The notes: generated by a model from the sequence alone, not told the origin. A DNA stretch of 64,000 bases from Treponema parvum (GCF_017893945.1 NZ_CP054257.1:2356001-2420000), one strand, 5' to 3'. Shown: positions 16,624 through 24,967, counted from the stretch's first letter. Translations and numbers: made by a program.

Positions 16624-18300
16624 TTAGATAGCAAATCTCAGCTCAGCCAAACCGGCCACTTGTTCTATTTTGCCGTCAATGTGCGTATATAATTCAGGAT
16701 ATTTACTCTTGATTTCTCTGATTGTTGACAGCCATTTATAAAAAACAAGCTTATTTTTCTTATGTGCAAGTTTTTTCAATGTATTTGGAATTAGTTTAAT
16801 AAATTTTATATTTTTATCATTATCACCGTTCAGTTTTGAAATGATTTCAGCCAACTCTTCTTCCTTATCTTCACAAACACAAAGCTCTAAGCGAGAATGT
16901 AATAGTGACAAGGCCTGATTTGACAGTTCATTAATATTATCGGGCTGTTCAATAGTGAAGAAACTGTTTGTTTTTATAACAATCTGTTGATCATTGATTA
17001 CAAATAACAAAGATTCTTTATCAAAAGAATTACAAACTTCTTTTAATTTTCGTTCATTAAAAGTCTGCTTAAATAACAACATCGCTTTTTTTCTAATAAA
17101 GATAGAATCTAATTGTTCTTCTGTTGTTTTAGAAGCTTTTTTTGCAGTATTGATGCAAAGGATAAATTCAATGTTCGTGTTTTGTCTTTTGTTACTCTGT
17201 TTTCCACCTCTGTATGTTGTGTACTCATTTGTAACAATAGATACTTTTCCCTTGCTCATACAGATTCTCTGCATTTCTTCAAAAGGAATAATTCCATCGG
17301 TACTGTAACTTATAAGAATAGATTTTGCTTTAATTTTAGAAATTAAGTTTTCAAAAGCTAAAGCTGCTTCTTCCTTATAGCAATAATGAGAACGTGTATT
17401 TATCCAATCATGTCTAATAGCGGCTTTTTCCCTTAATTCACCTTTTTCATTTAGCTCCAATTCTGCAGGAATATGGTCCCATTTTGCGATTGTATTAAGC
17501 ATATGGTAATTACTACCGTATTGGTGCTGATTATAAGGGGGATCTAAATAGACGATATCTACTTCTTCAAGTTTTTCAACAAGTTTATTTGCATCTTCTT
17601 GAAAAACATGAACAGGGAAATCGGAATCAATCAATACCGGTCCATTCAATTTAATTTCACCAAGGATGCGTGTTAATGCATCTTTATTATGACCGCCAAA
17701 TCCTTTGTGGCATGCTTTAAATACTCCGGAAGTATTGTTGTGAGTCGCGGCCTCATAAATAAGTTCAGCTAAAAGAATATTTCTTATCTGTAATTTTTTT
17801 TCCGAATTGTCATTAAGCGGAAAGTTTGATTCGATATAATTACGAATTTTATCAATATTTAATGCATTTTGATGTGTGTAAAAAAGTCTCTCCGTTTTAT
17901 AATCCGCTGCATCGATATCATCTTCTTTAGGAGCATAATATTTGGCTATGTACTGTTCATTTTCTCTTGGGGCGGGTAATGTATTAATTCTATCCAATAA
18001 AGCTTGAAAGTTTTCTTCGGAGCCGAAAAGAGTAACAATGTCTTTCTTGTTAGTTTTAAGATAACAGTTTGCAATAATATACGAATAATATTCCCAGTCG
18101 TTGGTGTAAATTTCAAAATTAAGCATTTTTGCCAATCTGGAAACAACACCGCTCCCTGCAAAAGCATCAAAAAACTTTAAACCCGGTTTTATTTCAATTC
18201 CGGTTTGTTGTATTGCTTTTAGTATCAATCCTAAGAGTTTTCTTTTATTGCCAATGTACGCAATTATTTGCCGGGTTAGATAATCATTAGCTAGATTCAT
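16624..18300 (-). CDS. D12-class DNA adenine-N6 methyltransferase with unknown C-terminal region
   Basis: 558 residues. N-terminal IGNKRKLLGLI, motif I FFDAFAGSGVVSRLAK (about 43-58), motif IV DPPYNQHQYGSNYH near residue 250 and later ILISYSTDGI are typical of D12-type (Dam/alpha-class) enzymes that methylate adenine. The family is usually 260-400 residues; here about 190 extra residues (from roughly 370, lysine-rich, no motif I recognise) follow. They might recognise DNA or be a nuclease. No restriction enzyme gene is adjacent, so it could be an orphan methylase or a single-protein restriction-modification enzyme. AAGGA precedes the ATG. It ends the unit UvsE - small ORF - methylase on the minus strand. 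Confidence 0.8.
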   Translation of the reverse strand: MNLANDYLTRQIIAYIGNKRKLLGLILKAIQQTGIEIKPGLKFFDAFAGSGVVSRLAKMLNFEIYTNDWEYYSYIIANCYLKTNKKDIVTLFGSEENFQALLDRINTLPAPRENEQYIAKYYAPKEDDIDAADYKTERLFYTHQNALNIDKIRNYIESNFPLNDNSEKKLQIRNILLAELIYEAATHNNTSGVFKACHKGFGGHNKDALTRILGEIKLNGPVLIDSDFPVHVFQEDANKLVEKLEEVDIVYLDPPYNQHQYGSNYHMLNTIAKWDHIPAELELNEKGELREKAAIRHDWINTRSHYCYKEEAALAFENLISKIKAKSILISYSTDGIIPFEEMQRICMSKGKVSIVTNEYTTYRGGKQSNKRQNTNIEFILCINTAKKASKTTEEQLDSIFIRKKAMLLFKQTFNERKLKEVCNSFDKESLLFVINDQQIVIKTNSFFTIEQPDNINELSNQALSLLHSRLELCVCEDKEEELAEIISKLNGDNDKNIKFIKLIPNTLKKLAHKKNKLVFYKWLSTIREIKSKYPELYTHIDGKIEQVAGLAELRFAI

Positions 18301-18472
18301 TGCAAAAATCCTTTATAGAAACAGAATCTATAAGGTTTACAAGATCTTCACAATGTTTTTTTGCAAGGTTTTCCATTGAAAGTTTTTCTTCCGGGGTGCT
18401 GTTGCCTGTATTGAACATTCCGATTGAATTTTTTGCGTGCGTATGCCCTGTTACAATTAAAATATTTTTCAT
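18287..18472 (-). CDS. Small flavodoxin-fold fragment (NAD(P)H dehydrogenase-like start)
   Basis: 61 residues from ATG at 18472 with a perfect GGAGGT 5 bases upstream. MKNILIVTGHTHAKNSIGMF resembles the first strand and phosphate loop of KefF/MdaB-type NAD(P)H quinone reductases (normally 180-200 residues). The rest (STPEEKLSMENLAKKHCEDLVNLID...) looks like a C-terminal helix, as if the middle were deleted. The strong ribosome site suggests it is still translated. It overlaps the methylase start by 14 bases, so its translation may couple to that of the methylase. No function can be assigned. Confidence 0.45.
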   Translation of the reverse strand: MKNILIVTGHTHAKNSIGMFNTGNSTPEEKLSMENLAKKHCEDLVNLIDSVSIKDFCNESS

Positions 18473-18504
18473 ATTTACCTCCAAAATTCCGGTTTTATCC
18501 TGCA

Positions 18505-19758
18505 TTACAAGATATCTTTAAAATATAAACTTTCAAGCAGATATTTTTGATTGTATTCTTTGGCGAGCGACCAAAGCGTCTTTTTAAGCTGCCCCGCTTT
18601 GCTTCCCCCGGCAACTTTGTCTATCATCCTTGAAACCTTGTCGTGCGTTTTTTTATCTGCAAGTTTATCAAAGTAGCCCCAGACGTGCTGGGCGGCGTTT
18701 ACAATCTGACCGGAAGCGGCTGGATGCGAAAGCGCCTTATCAATTAAATCATAAAATTCCAAAACCGGATAAGCATTTTTATCTTTTAACAATTCTCTTA
18801 TTTCGTTATAAATTAAAGGAGAATGCTCCAGTACAAGATATTTATATCTTGCCCATTCTTTTTCAAGAGCGGTGATATCGGATCTTTCCACTGCATTTAT
18901 AGCCTTTACCGCCGAAAGATTTTTGTCTTTGACTTCAAGCATAATGTCTATTTTATCGCCGCCGACTTCTTTATAAAAGTCGGAAAATATTTTTGCATTG
19001 ATAGTTTGAGAATGTGAACCAGGCTTTTTATCTTCGGCTTGTTGTGAATAATGAATTTTTTGCCTGCCGTCTTTTGCAGTCCAAGTCTTGCTTACTTTTT
19101 CAATCCAGTATTTATCGGTCTCTTCGCCGCTTGGATTCGTTGCGTTATGTAAATTGTCGTAAATGACAGGAACCTTCAAAGCAAGCCCTAAATCCAAGAC
19201 CTCTTCTATATTGAATATTTTGTCGTCATTTTCTATGACCAGTCTGTTTTTGATTCGCTCATCCAATTTTTTATAGTTTTCTGCAAAGCGGTTGAGCGCT
19301 TCTTTCTTGTTGCCGTATGCTCCTCCTATATGAAGAATCATTTTGCCGCTCTGATCAAGGCCGAGGCTGTCTAAAAATCTTGCATGATACAAAAGGTCTT
19401 CCGCCGCTTTTTTTACAACTTCTTCGCCGGGGGAATTAAGCACCGTGTACTGCCCCGGATGCATAGAAAGCCGGATTCCGTTATCCTTAGCCTTTTTTCC
19501 CAGAAGAAAAAGCTCGTTTTCATATATCTCCCACCATTTTACCTGATTAACTGGATGAGAGCCGAACGGAATGATGTCCGACGTGATTCTCATCATCTTG
19601 ATGCCGTTTTCAATGTTATAATCGAGCATTCTGTCTAAAGAGGTCAGATTTACACTGATAATCTCTTTCAGCGTTTTTTCATCGGCATTTTCTTTGCGGC
19701 AGGTTTTATAATTTACACCTTCCACGCCGACAGTCAAACAGGCGTAGCCAATGGCCAT
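18505..19758 (-). CDS. uvsE: UV-damage endonuclease UvsE fused to DUF1722
   Basis: 417 residues from ATG at 19758 with GGGAGAG before it. Residues 1 to about 290 are the UvsE/UvdE TIM barrel: IGYACLTVGVEG, MRITSDIIPFGSHP, RLSMHPGQYTVLNSP, MILHIGGAYGNK, LVIENDDKIFN, VPVIYDNLHNATNP, KIHYSQQAEDKKPGSHSQTI and DIMLEVKDKN carry the His/Glu/Asp metal ligands. The enzyme nicks DNA 5' of UV photoproducts. The last 115 residues (WARYKYLVLEHSPLIYNE..., LSHPAASGQIVNAAQHVWGY, ...YLLESLYF) match DUF1722, the domain of E. coli YbgA, whose gene adjoins the photolyase gene. The fusion supports a UV-repair role for DUF1722. Confidence 0.9.
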   Translation of the reverse strand: MAIGYACLTVGVEGVNYKTCRKENADEKTLKEIISVNLTSLDRMLDYNIENGIKMMRITSDIIPFGSHPVNQVKWWEIYENELFLLGKKAKDNGIRLSMHPGQYTVLNSPGEEVVKKAAEDLLYHARFLDSLGLDQSGKMILHIGGAYGNKKEALNRFAENYKKLDERIKNRLVIENDDKIFNIEEVLDLGLALKVPVIYDNLHNATNPSGEETDKYWIEKVSKTWTAKDGRQKIHYSQQAEDKKPGSHSQTINAKIFSDFYKEVGGDKIDIMLEVKDKNLSAVKAINAVERSDITALEKEWARYKYLVLEHSPLIYNEIRELLKDKNAYPVLEFYDLIDKALSHPAASGQIVNAAQHVWGYFDKLADKKTHDKVSRMIDKVAGGSKAGQLKKTLWSLAKEYNQKYLLESLYFKDIL

Positions 19759-19770
19759 ATTCTCTCCCAA

Positions 19771-20004
19771 AAAAAGATCAGCGCAAACAAGCAGGTCAAA
19801 TATCGAGTTTTTAAAATATCAAGGTTTAACTTCGACCGCTGAATAGTCGCGGTCTTGTTAAACGACGAGTTTACTGCGCAAACCTCGCTTATCAACTGTG
19901 CGCAAGGAGCGCATGAAGCCGGCGGGCGCGGCGGTACTTAACCTGCGAGTTTCGGACAAGCCTAACCCGCAGGTTATAAGAAAAATTTCCGGACGTCCTT
20001 GTAA
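19771..20004. other. GC-rich gap with hairpins, likely transcript end
   Basis: No gene seen. TAACCTGCG (19939-19947) pairs with CGCAGGTTA (19968-19976), and GACCGC...GCGGTC forms another stem near 19838-19856. The first stem lies just past the stop of the binding-protein gene on the minus strand and may end that transcript, though the T-run is weak. The left end also contains the ribosome site of UvsE. Confidence 0.4.
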
Positions 20005-21141
20005 TTAAAAATACTGCCTCTTTGACGCCGCGCGGGGATGCAAAATCCAGTCCACGTCTTCGTCGGAAAGATTCATTCCGTAAAACCGTTTATAATACTC
20101 TTTGATTTTTTGATTCATGTCTATGTCGCCGAAAAGATCGGGGCGGGCGTTTTTTGCAACCCACCACATCGCAAGCGGCGTATCCGTAGTTGGCGGACAC
20201 CAGCGGTGCATGCCAAACGGGAATTTAAATACCTGCCGGTTTTTTACGGCGTTTATTCCGCTCCAGTCATGTCCGGGCGCGGCCGTGTTGTTGTAAAGAT
20301 CGTCGGGCGTTTTATCGGAAAAGGTTAGGATAAAAATCTGATCGGGCTGCCAGCTGTATACCTGTTCCATATTCAGCGCGCCTTTAGCCGCAGTGCCGCC
20401 CAAATTTATTCCGCCTACCAATGTTGCCCAATACTGACCGAACGATTTTTTACCCATAGCCGCCAACACGCTGTCGGTATAGTTGCTTATGAACAATATT
20501 TTCTTTTGTTCGGAAAGAGGATTTGCGGCGATGCGAGCCTTAATTTCTTTTTCTACGTTTTCACCGTAGGCGATAATTTCCTCTGCGGGGCTTTTTGTCT
20601 GAAGCACTTGAGACATCGTATCCATCCACGACTTTAAAGTTAAAAGCGGACTTGCATCTCCTCCTGTTGCGGGGTGTACTAAAGCTACCGCCGCAATGCC
20701 CGCTTGGCGAAGCGGATCGGCAACCGCCGCATCCATATAAAAAACGACATCGGGTTTAAGCTTTACCAGCTCTTCCAAATTCACTTTTCCGCCGTTATAA
20801 AACGAATACGAAATATTCTGAAAATTCGGCGCATACTTTGAAAATATGCTGTGCTTGGCCCCGTTGACGGAATCCGGAGAAACTCCGACTATGTTGCTCG
20901 TCTTGCCTTGCTGGAAAACCGTCAAAACGGTCGGCGCGGGCAATGGCCCTAAAACGACTATTCGCTCAATTTTATTGGGAACTTCAACCGAATTTCCTTT
21001 AAAATCCACAACCGTGTGAGTGCCTGTTTCGACACTCACCTTATTCTCGGCCGCTTTAGCCGATTCATCTTTTTGGCCGGATGCGTACATTCCGCCCAAT
21101 ACCACAGAAAAAAATAATATAGCTGCAAATATTTTTTTCAT
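20005..21141 (-). CDS. ABC substrate-binding protein, siderophore/haem/cobalamin class
   Basis: 378 residues from ATG at 21141 (AAGGAG 8 bases upstream). Signal peptide MKKIFAAILFFSVVLGGMYA then SGQKDES, typical of treponemal binding proteins. The mature part has the FepB/BtuF-like order: THTVVDFKGNSVEVPNKIER, GKTSNIVGVSP, VNLEELVKLKPDVVFYMD, AALVHP-type second lobe, VYSWQPDQIFILT and INAVKNRQVFKFPFG. These proteins deliver Fe-siderophore, haem or corrinoid to a FecCD-type permease. It is third in the unit permease-ATPase-binding protein, an unusual order. The C-terminal 60 residues (MHRWCPPTTDTPLAMWWVAK...) are common in the iron/cobalt subgroup. Confidence 0.88.
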   Translation of the reverse strand: MKKIFAAILFFSVVLGGMYASGQKDESAKAAENKVSVETGTHTVVDFKGNSVEVPNKIERIVVLGPLPAPTVLTVFQQGKTSNIVGVSPDSVNGAKHSIFSKYAPNFQNISYSFYNGGKVNLEELVKLKPDVVFYMDAAVADPLRQAGIAAVALVHPATGGDASPLLTLKSWMDTMSQVLQTKSPAEEIIAYGENVEKEIKARIAANPLSEQKKILFISNYTDSVLAAMGKKSFGQYWATLVGGINLGGTAAKGALNMEQVYSWQPDQIFILTFSDKTPDDLYNNTAAPGHDWSGINAVKNRQVFKFPFGMHRWCPPTTDTPLAMWWVAKNARPDLFGDIDMNQKIKEYYKRFYGMNLSDEDVDWILHPRAASKRQYF

Positions 21142-21172
21142 ATTCCACACTCCTTGCTGTTATATATTTCAG

Positions 21173-21961
21173 TCACAATAAAGAGACTGCCGTTACCGCA
21201 TGATAATTCACTCCCAAATAGGAAGCCTGTAAAATATCCACGTGAACCCTAAAAATGTCCTCCATCGTCTTTGAAGTGATGACTTCATCCGATGGGCCGA
21301 ATAAGCTTTCGCCGTCGCGTGACAGAACCAGCGACAGGTCGGATATCCGCAGGGCGTGCGCGGGATAATGGGTGTTAAAGACACAGCATAATCCGTCCTC
21401 TTTTGACAAGCGGCGGACGGTTTCCAAAATAATAAGCTGGTTCCTAAAATCCAGATTCGATTCGGGTTCGTCCAACACCAGCATCTTAGGCCGGCTGCAC
21501 AGCGCACGGGCGATAAGCACCATCTGCAGTTCTCCGCCGCTTAAACGGTTGCAGTGTTTGGTTCTCAAATGCGTAATTCCCACGGCGGCCATCGCTTCTT
21601 CACAAAATTGCCGGTCTTTTTCTCCGGGCGTACCGAATAATCCCGTGTGAACGCTGCGTCCCAATAAAATCATTTCTTCTACGGTAAAGGCAAAGGGCAT
21701 GTATTTTGCTTGCGGAACGTATGCAATCTGCCGCCAAAGCTCCCGCTCGGAAATCTCCGCAATATTTTGGCTGTCGACGTAACTACCGCCTGACTGCCAC
21801 GGGAGCATGCCCATCATACAGCGCAGCAGGGTCGTTTTCCCGACTCCGTTGGGGCCGAGGATTGACAGCACGCAGCGGCTTTCTATAGAAAAGTTTATGT
21901 TTTGTAAAATCGGAGCTACGCCTTTAAACGAAAAGGTTCCGCTGCGGACTTCAAATTTCAA
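21173..21961 (-). CDS. ABC ATPase, FepC/BtuD type
   Basis: 262 residues with a TTG start at 21961 that overlaps the permease stop (AATTGA) and has AGGAGG 9 bases upstream; the longer in-frame extension to 22198 lies wholly inside the permease gene and is not used. MKFEVRSGTFSFKGVAPILQ, Walker A GPNGVGKTT, Q-loop AYVPQAKYMPF, signature LSGGELQM, Walker B KMLVLDEPESNLD, switch His NTHYP. Drives the FecCD-type importer. The signature has M instead of the more common R/L after Q, a minor change. Confidence 0.9.
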   Translation of the reverse strand: MKFEVRSGTFSFKGVAPILQNINFSIESRCVLSILGPNGVGKTTLLRCMMGMLPWQSGGSYVDSQNIAEISERELWRQIAYVPQAKYMPFAFTVEEMILLGRSVHTGLFGTPGEKDRQFCEEAMAAVGITHLRTKHCNRLSGGELQMVLIARALCSRPKMLVLDEPESNLDFRNQLIILETVRRLSKEDGLCCVFNTHYPAHALRISDLSLVLSRDGESLFGPSDEVITSKTMEDIFRVHVDILQASYLGVNYHAVTAVSLL

Positions 21962-23016
21962 TTCCAGCCGCCTCCTGTCCGTTTGAGCAGGATGATAAAA
22001 AAAGGCGCGCCCACTATGGCCGTAAGAACGGAAAGAGGTATTTCGGACTGAGTTGCGCTCCGGGCAACAGTATCCAGAAGCAGCATAAACACCGCGCCGA
22101 TACTGGCGCTTGCGGGAATAACTCTCTGATTGTCGCTTCCGAACAGCATGCGGCATATGTGCGGCACCACCAAGCCTACCCAGCCGATCTGCCCGCACAT
22201 GGAAACGCTGGATGCGATTATCGCCGCCGATGCGATGATAATCAGCAGCCGTATTTTGCGCAGATTGACGCCCATGGATTTAGCTTCGTCTTCGGATAAG
22301 GTCAGCACATTGCACTTCCAGCGCGCAAGAATTAAAATCAGCGTTCCCGCAAAAATAATCGGAGCGCCTACGGCCAAGCCCTTCCATGTTGCGTTATTCA
22401 GACTGCCCAATAGCCAATAGGTAATCGTAGGCAGTTTTTCTTCCGAGTCCGCCGTATACTTAATCAAAGAAACCATTGCCTGAAACAGCGCGGACACCAT
22501 GACGCCGGACAGCACCAGCATAACCATGGAGTGCTGCCTCTTCATTTTTCCCGCTTGATACGTAAGATACAAAGCCAGAAGACCGAACGTCAGTGCGCTC
22601 AACTGCACTATGAGCAATCGCTGATCCAAAAGCAGGGCCAGAGCAGCGCCGAAGCTCGCTCCCGAAGCTATCCCCAGAGTGTCGGGGGAAACCAGCGGAT
22701 TCGACAATAGCGCCTGCAGACCAGCTCCGGCCGTTGCCAGCGCACAGCCGCACAAAAGCCCCAAGAGAATGCGGGGAAGCCTGATGCCGATAATAATTTG
22801 CGCTTCGACATCATCCTTCGCCAGCGCTACGCTTTTATTGACAAGAAGTTGAACTACGGCTCGAACCGTGTCGCTCGCCGGAACGGAATATCTTCCGATA
22901 GATAAGCTTACGATCATTGCGATGATCGGCAAAGCGAACAAAAAAAGACCGAATAAAACGGGAGATTCGCGGCGAGGAATATGTTCGTCTGTTTTATAGT
23001 TCGGAAGTATCGGCAT
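21958..23016 (-). CDS. FecCD-family ABC permease
   Basis: 352 residues, 9-10 membrane helices. RIPRILLGLLCGCALATAGAGLQALLSNPLVSPDTLGIASGASFG is the FecCD hallmark (G-x-x-x-Q-x-x-x-x-N-P-L-A/V-x-P-x-x-L-G), and GLVVPHICRML plus GAVFMLLLDTVAR follow in order. It should carry Fe-siderophore, haem or corrinoid through the inner membrane. First gene of its unit. The ATG at 23016 is only 9 bases from the operator palindrome 23025-23040 and has no Shine-Dalgarno, so the message may be leaderless or an internal start may be used. Confidence 0.9.
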   Translation of the reverse strand: MPILPNYKTDEHIPRRESPVLFGLFLFALPIIAMIVSLSIGRYSVPASDTVRAVVQLLVNKSVALAKDDVEAQIIIGIRLPRILLGLLCGCALATAGAGLQALLSNPLVSPDTLGIASGASFGAALALLLDQRLLIVQLSALTFGLLALYLTYQAGKMKRQHSMVMLVLSGVMVSALFQAMVSLIKYTADSEEKLPTITYWLLGSLNNATWKGLAVGAPIIFAGTLILILARWKCNVLTLSEDEAKSMGVNLRKIRLLIIIASAAIIASSVSMCGQIGWVGLVVPHICRMLFGSDNQRVIPASASIGAVFMLLLDTVARSATQSEIPLSVLTAIVGAPFFIILLKRTGGGWN

Positions 23017-23024
23017 TGCTAAAA

Positions 23025-23040
23025 GTTAGCATAAGCTAAC
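23025..23040. promoter_or_regulatory. Operator palindrome GTTAGC-N4-GCTAAC (copy 2)
   Basis: GTTAGCATAAGCTAAC, perfect 6-bp arms with a 4-base spacer, immediately before the first gene of the siderophore-type importer. It overlaps a possible -10 (TATGCT on the minus strand). Identical arms and spacing occur at 12813-12828 before the exporter pair, so both operons are likely under one regulator, plausibly metal-responsive. Confidence 0.6.
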
Positions 23041-23102
23041 AACAAATGCTGTTGCCGCCGCAACAAAAGCGATAAAAACTATTTCGGCTGCTCGAATTTT
23101 AT

Positions 23103-23762
23103 TCACTTTGCCAGTAAATAGCTTTTATCTATTCTATGACAAATTTCTTCCATAGGAACGGAACCGTTCAAAACGACGGTATACCAATGCTTTTTATTCA
23201 TGTGCCAGCCGGGAAAATAGCGTTCGCCATCAATCAGTTTTTCCAATGCCGCCGGTTTGCTTCTAAGATCGATGATCTCGGCCGTTTCATCGGACTCAAT
23301 ACCAAGTTTGCGTTTAGATACTGTCAACAGGGCTCCATACCATTTTTGATTATCTTTTCGTCTCCATACCGCATTGGCAGGGAATTTTTCCCATAAATAT
23401 TCCGGATCATCACCGTATTTTTTGCGGACATAGTCAATGAGTTTGACAGTCTGCTCAGCTTTAAAAATCGCCGTTTCATAGCATTTGTCGGCAATATTTT
23501 GAAGGACATATGCAACGGCCGCTCTGACCTCGCCCACAAACGTACCGGCGATATCCATTTTATAGAGCACATATTCCTCTTCTGTGACATATTCGGTCAG
23601 CCTCGTATCGGGAACGGCTCCTTTACCGACAGCAACTTCCAGCTGAAATTCTCCGTTCAGAATATCGACCCTGTACTTGTGTGCAGAGTCTTCTTTTTTA
23701 AAACCGTATGCCGCAAGCTTTTCGGGAATTACTTTTTTATGCAGAAAAATATCTTCAAACAT
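23103..23762 (-). CDS. yjbR: MmcQ/YjbR-family protein with N-terminal extension
   Basis: 219 residues. The C-terminal 115 residues (EYLWEKFPANAVWRRKDNQK, WYGALLTVSKRKLGI, IIDLRSKPAALEKLIDG, RYFPGWHMNKKHWYTVVLNG, SVPMEEICHRIDKSYLL) are the YjbR fold, a double-stranded-DNA-binding-like domain of unknown role. The N-terminal 100 residues (VDILNGEFQLEVAVGKG, EVRAAVAYVLQNIADK) resemble the extension seen in longer YjbR relatives. It overlaps the end of the preceding small gene by 34 bases. Function unknown. Confidence 0.8.
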   Translation of the reverse strand: MFEDIFLHKKVIPEKLAAYGFKKEDSAHKYRVDILNGEFQLEVAVGKGAVPDTRLTEYVTEEEYVLYKMDIAGTFVGEVRAAVAYVLQNIADKCYETAIFKAEQTVKLIDYVRKKYGDDPEYLWEKFPANAVWRRKDNQKWYGALLTVSKRKLGIESDETAEIIDLRSKPAALEKLIDGERYFPGWHMNKKHWYTVVLNGSVPMEEICHRIDKSYLLAK

Positions 23763-24076
23763 TCTATGAACGAGCGCCTTCCTGTTAAAAAACTTCGATT
23801 TCTCCCCTTATATGAAATCAGCTCTCCTTCTTTCAAACTTCTATCCGCCAAACAGGGGTTTTCTTTTAGGATGTGATTTAGCTTTGAGCGGGAAAGGAGC
23901 GGTTCGCTCATCACACAAAATCCGCCCGTTTGCTTGCTGCCTGAAACGATATAAACATATCGTTCCTTTTGCAGCTTATATTCTTCTATTGCCTGTGCCG
24001 AAAAAGTTATTTCTCCATGCTCGCGTATTTGAATCCAACCGAAAATATATTTTCCGCCCTTATTCATCTGCGGCAT
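23729..24076 (-). CDS. Conserved hypothetical, possible swapped-hairpin-like small protein
   Basis: 115 residues (or 112 from the ATG at 24067). GGKYIFGWIQIREHGEITFS, AQAIEEYKLQKERYVYIVSG, SKQTGGFCVMSEPLLSRSKL then ...GELISYKGRNRSFL looks like a genuine conserved family of clostridia and spirochaetes that I know only as hypothetical. GGAGG lies 9 bases before the ATG. It sits between a 52-residue gene and YjbR with overlaps at both ends, so the three are co-translated. Confidence 0.6.
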   Translation of the reverse strand: MPQMNKGGKYIFGWIQIREHGEITFSAQAIEEYKLQKERYVYIVSGSKQTGGFCVMSEPLLSRSKLNHILKENPCLADRSLKEGELISYKGRNRSFLTGRRSFIECLKIFFCIKK

Positions 24077-24218
24077 GCTCAGTGTCCTCCAATGTCTGTT
24101 TCGTTATACGGATGGCGCCTCTCGTGTGAATACGAACAACAGGATGCGAATCATGTTCCGCAAACCATTCCAATTTTTCCAAATACGGTTCTACGGAATG
24201 CGGCAGCCGTTTTCCCAT
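24060..24218 (-). CDS. Small hypothetical protein
   Basis: 52 residues, MGKRLPHSVEPYLEKLEWFA then EHDSHPVVRIHTRGAIRITK and TLEDTEHAADE. Composition is protein-like and its end overlaps the next gene start by 17 bases, which favours a real small gene. The start at 24218 has only a weak TGAGAA upstream. No family recognised. The 210 bases before it (24219-24427) show no gene. Confidence 0.45.
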   Translation of the reverse strand: MGKRLPHSVEPYLEKLEWFAEHDSHPVVRIHTRGAIRITKQTLEDTEHAADE

Positions 24219-24427
24219 CAATTATTCTCAGAGCGATGTTTTTTTATCACTTTACCGCTACTCCGCTTTTCTTAAGCCACGCCGCTGAACAAAACGGCGC
24301 AGAACACATTTTACGTTTTTATTATACAAGTTGAAGTTCGGTGTAAGTCAAGCCTCCGCGGTTATCAAAAGAATAAACGCCATTTTGCGGAAAGTCGTTG
24401 TGAACGGAAAAAGATCTACGGCACAGA

Positions 24428-24967
24428 TTAATTATTATGCGCTGCCGAGCGGTTTACGTTTCTCTGTGTTTTTTTCAGCGCTTTTTTTAAGCACTTTATC
24501 GCCCAATCGTAATGGCTAGACGTTGCGGAAACACAGTAGCTGCCGAGCGTCGTCGTGCCCGTCCAATCGAAGGCGCCCTTTGAAAAAAGTTTGTCATCTG
24601 AAAACGTTTCGATAAGCGACATGACGTCTTTATGCGTCTTTTTTAGCATTTGTTCCGCGTCGGCATACGGCGTTCCCCGATGCTTTTTCCAAAACCCGAT
24701 GTTCATCGCAGGATAGGTTTTCCAATTATAAGGCTCGGGCAAAAATGCGGCGGATTTCCCGCTCGTATTCGACTTTATCCAATTGAGTAAAAGGCAGTGC
24801 CATTCATAGAGGTGCACCAAAACGTCGCGCACGTTTTTATCGCGCTCATTCGGAAAGATATCGGCGGCTTTTTCTTCTTCGGCCATTCCGCCGACCAGTT
24901 CCCACAGCTTTGCAAATTGCGCGTTCGCCGCCAAAATTAAATCGGATTTGGTTTTAGGTCTGGGCAT
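24428..24967 (-). CDS. ClbS/DfsB-family four-helix-bundle protein
   Basis: 179 residues with AGGAG before the ATG. MPRPKTKSDLILAANAQFAKLWELV, NVRDVLVHLYEWHCLLLNWI, FLPEPYNWKTYPAMN and the HKDVMSLIETFSDDKLF and SYCVSATSSHYDWAIKCLKK blocks match the DUF1706 / ClbS-DfsB group (DinB-like fold). ClbS of colibactin producers hydrolyses a cyclopropane warhead and protects DNA; most relatives, like this one, have no known substrate. Monocistronic, facing away from the MazEF pair. Confidence 0.85.
   Translation of the reverse strand: MPRPKTKSDLILAANAQFAKLWELVGGMAEEEKAADIFPNERDKNVRDVLVHLYEWHCLLLNWIKSNTSGKSAAFLPEPYNWKTYPAMNIGFWKKHRGTPYADAEQMLKKTHKDVMSLIETFSDDKLFSKGAFDWTGTTTLGSYCVSATSSHYDWAIKCLKKALKKTQRNVNRSAAHNN

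Noticed and set aside
21961..22198. Long N-terminal extension of the siderophore-type ATPase
   Set aside because: The extension lies inside the permease gene in another frame; the TTG at 21961 with AGGAGG gives a normal 262-residue ATPase.
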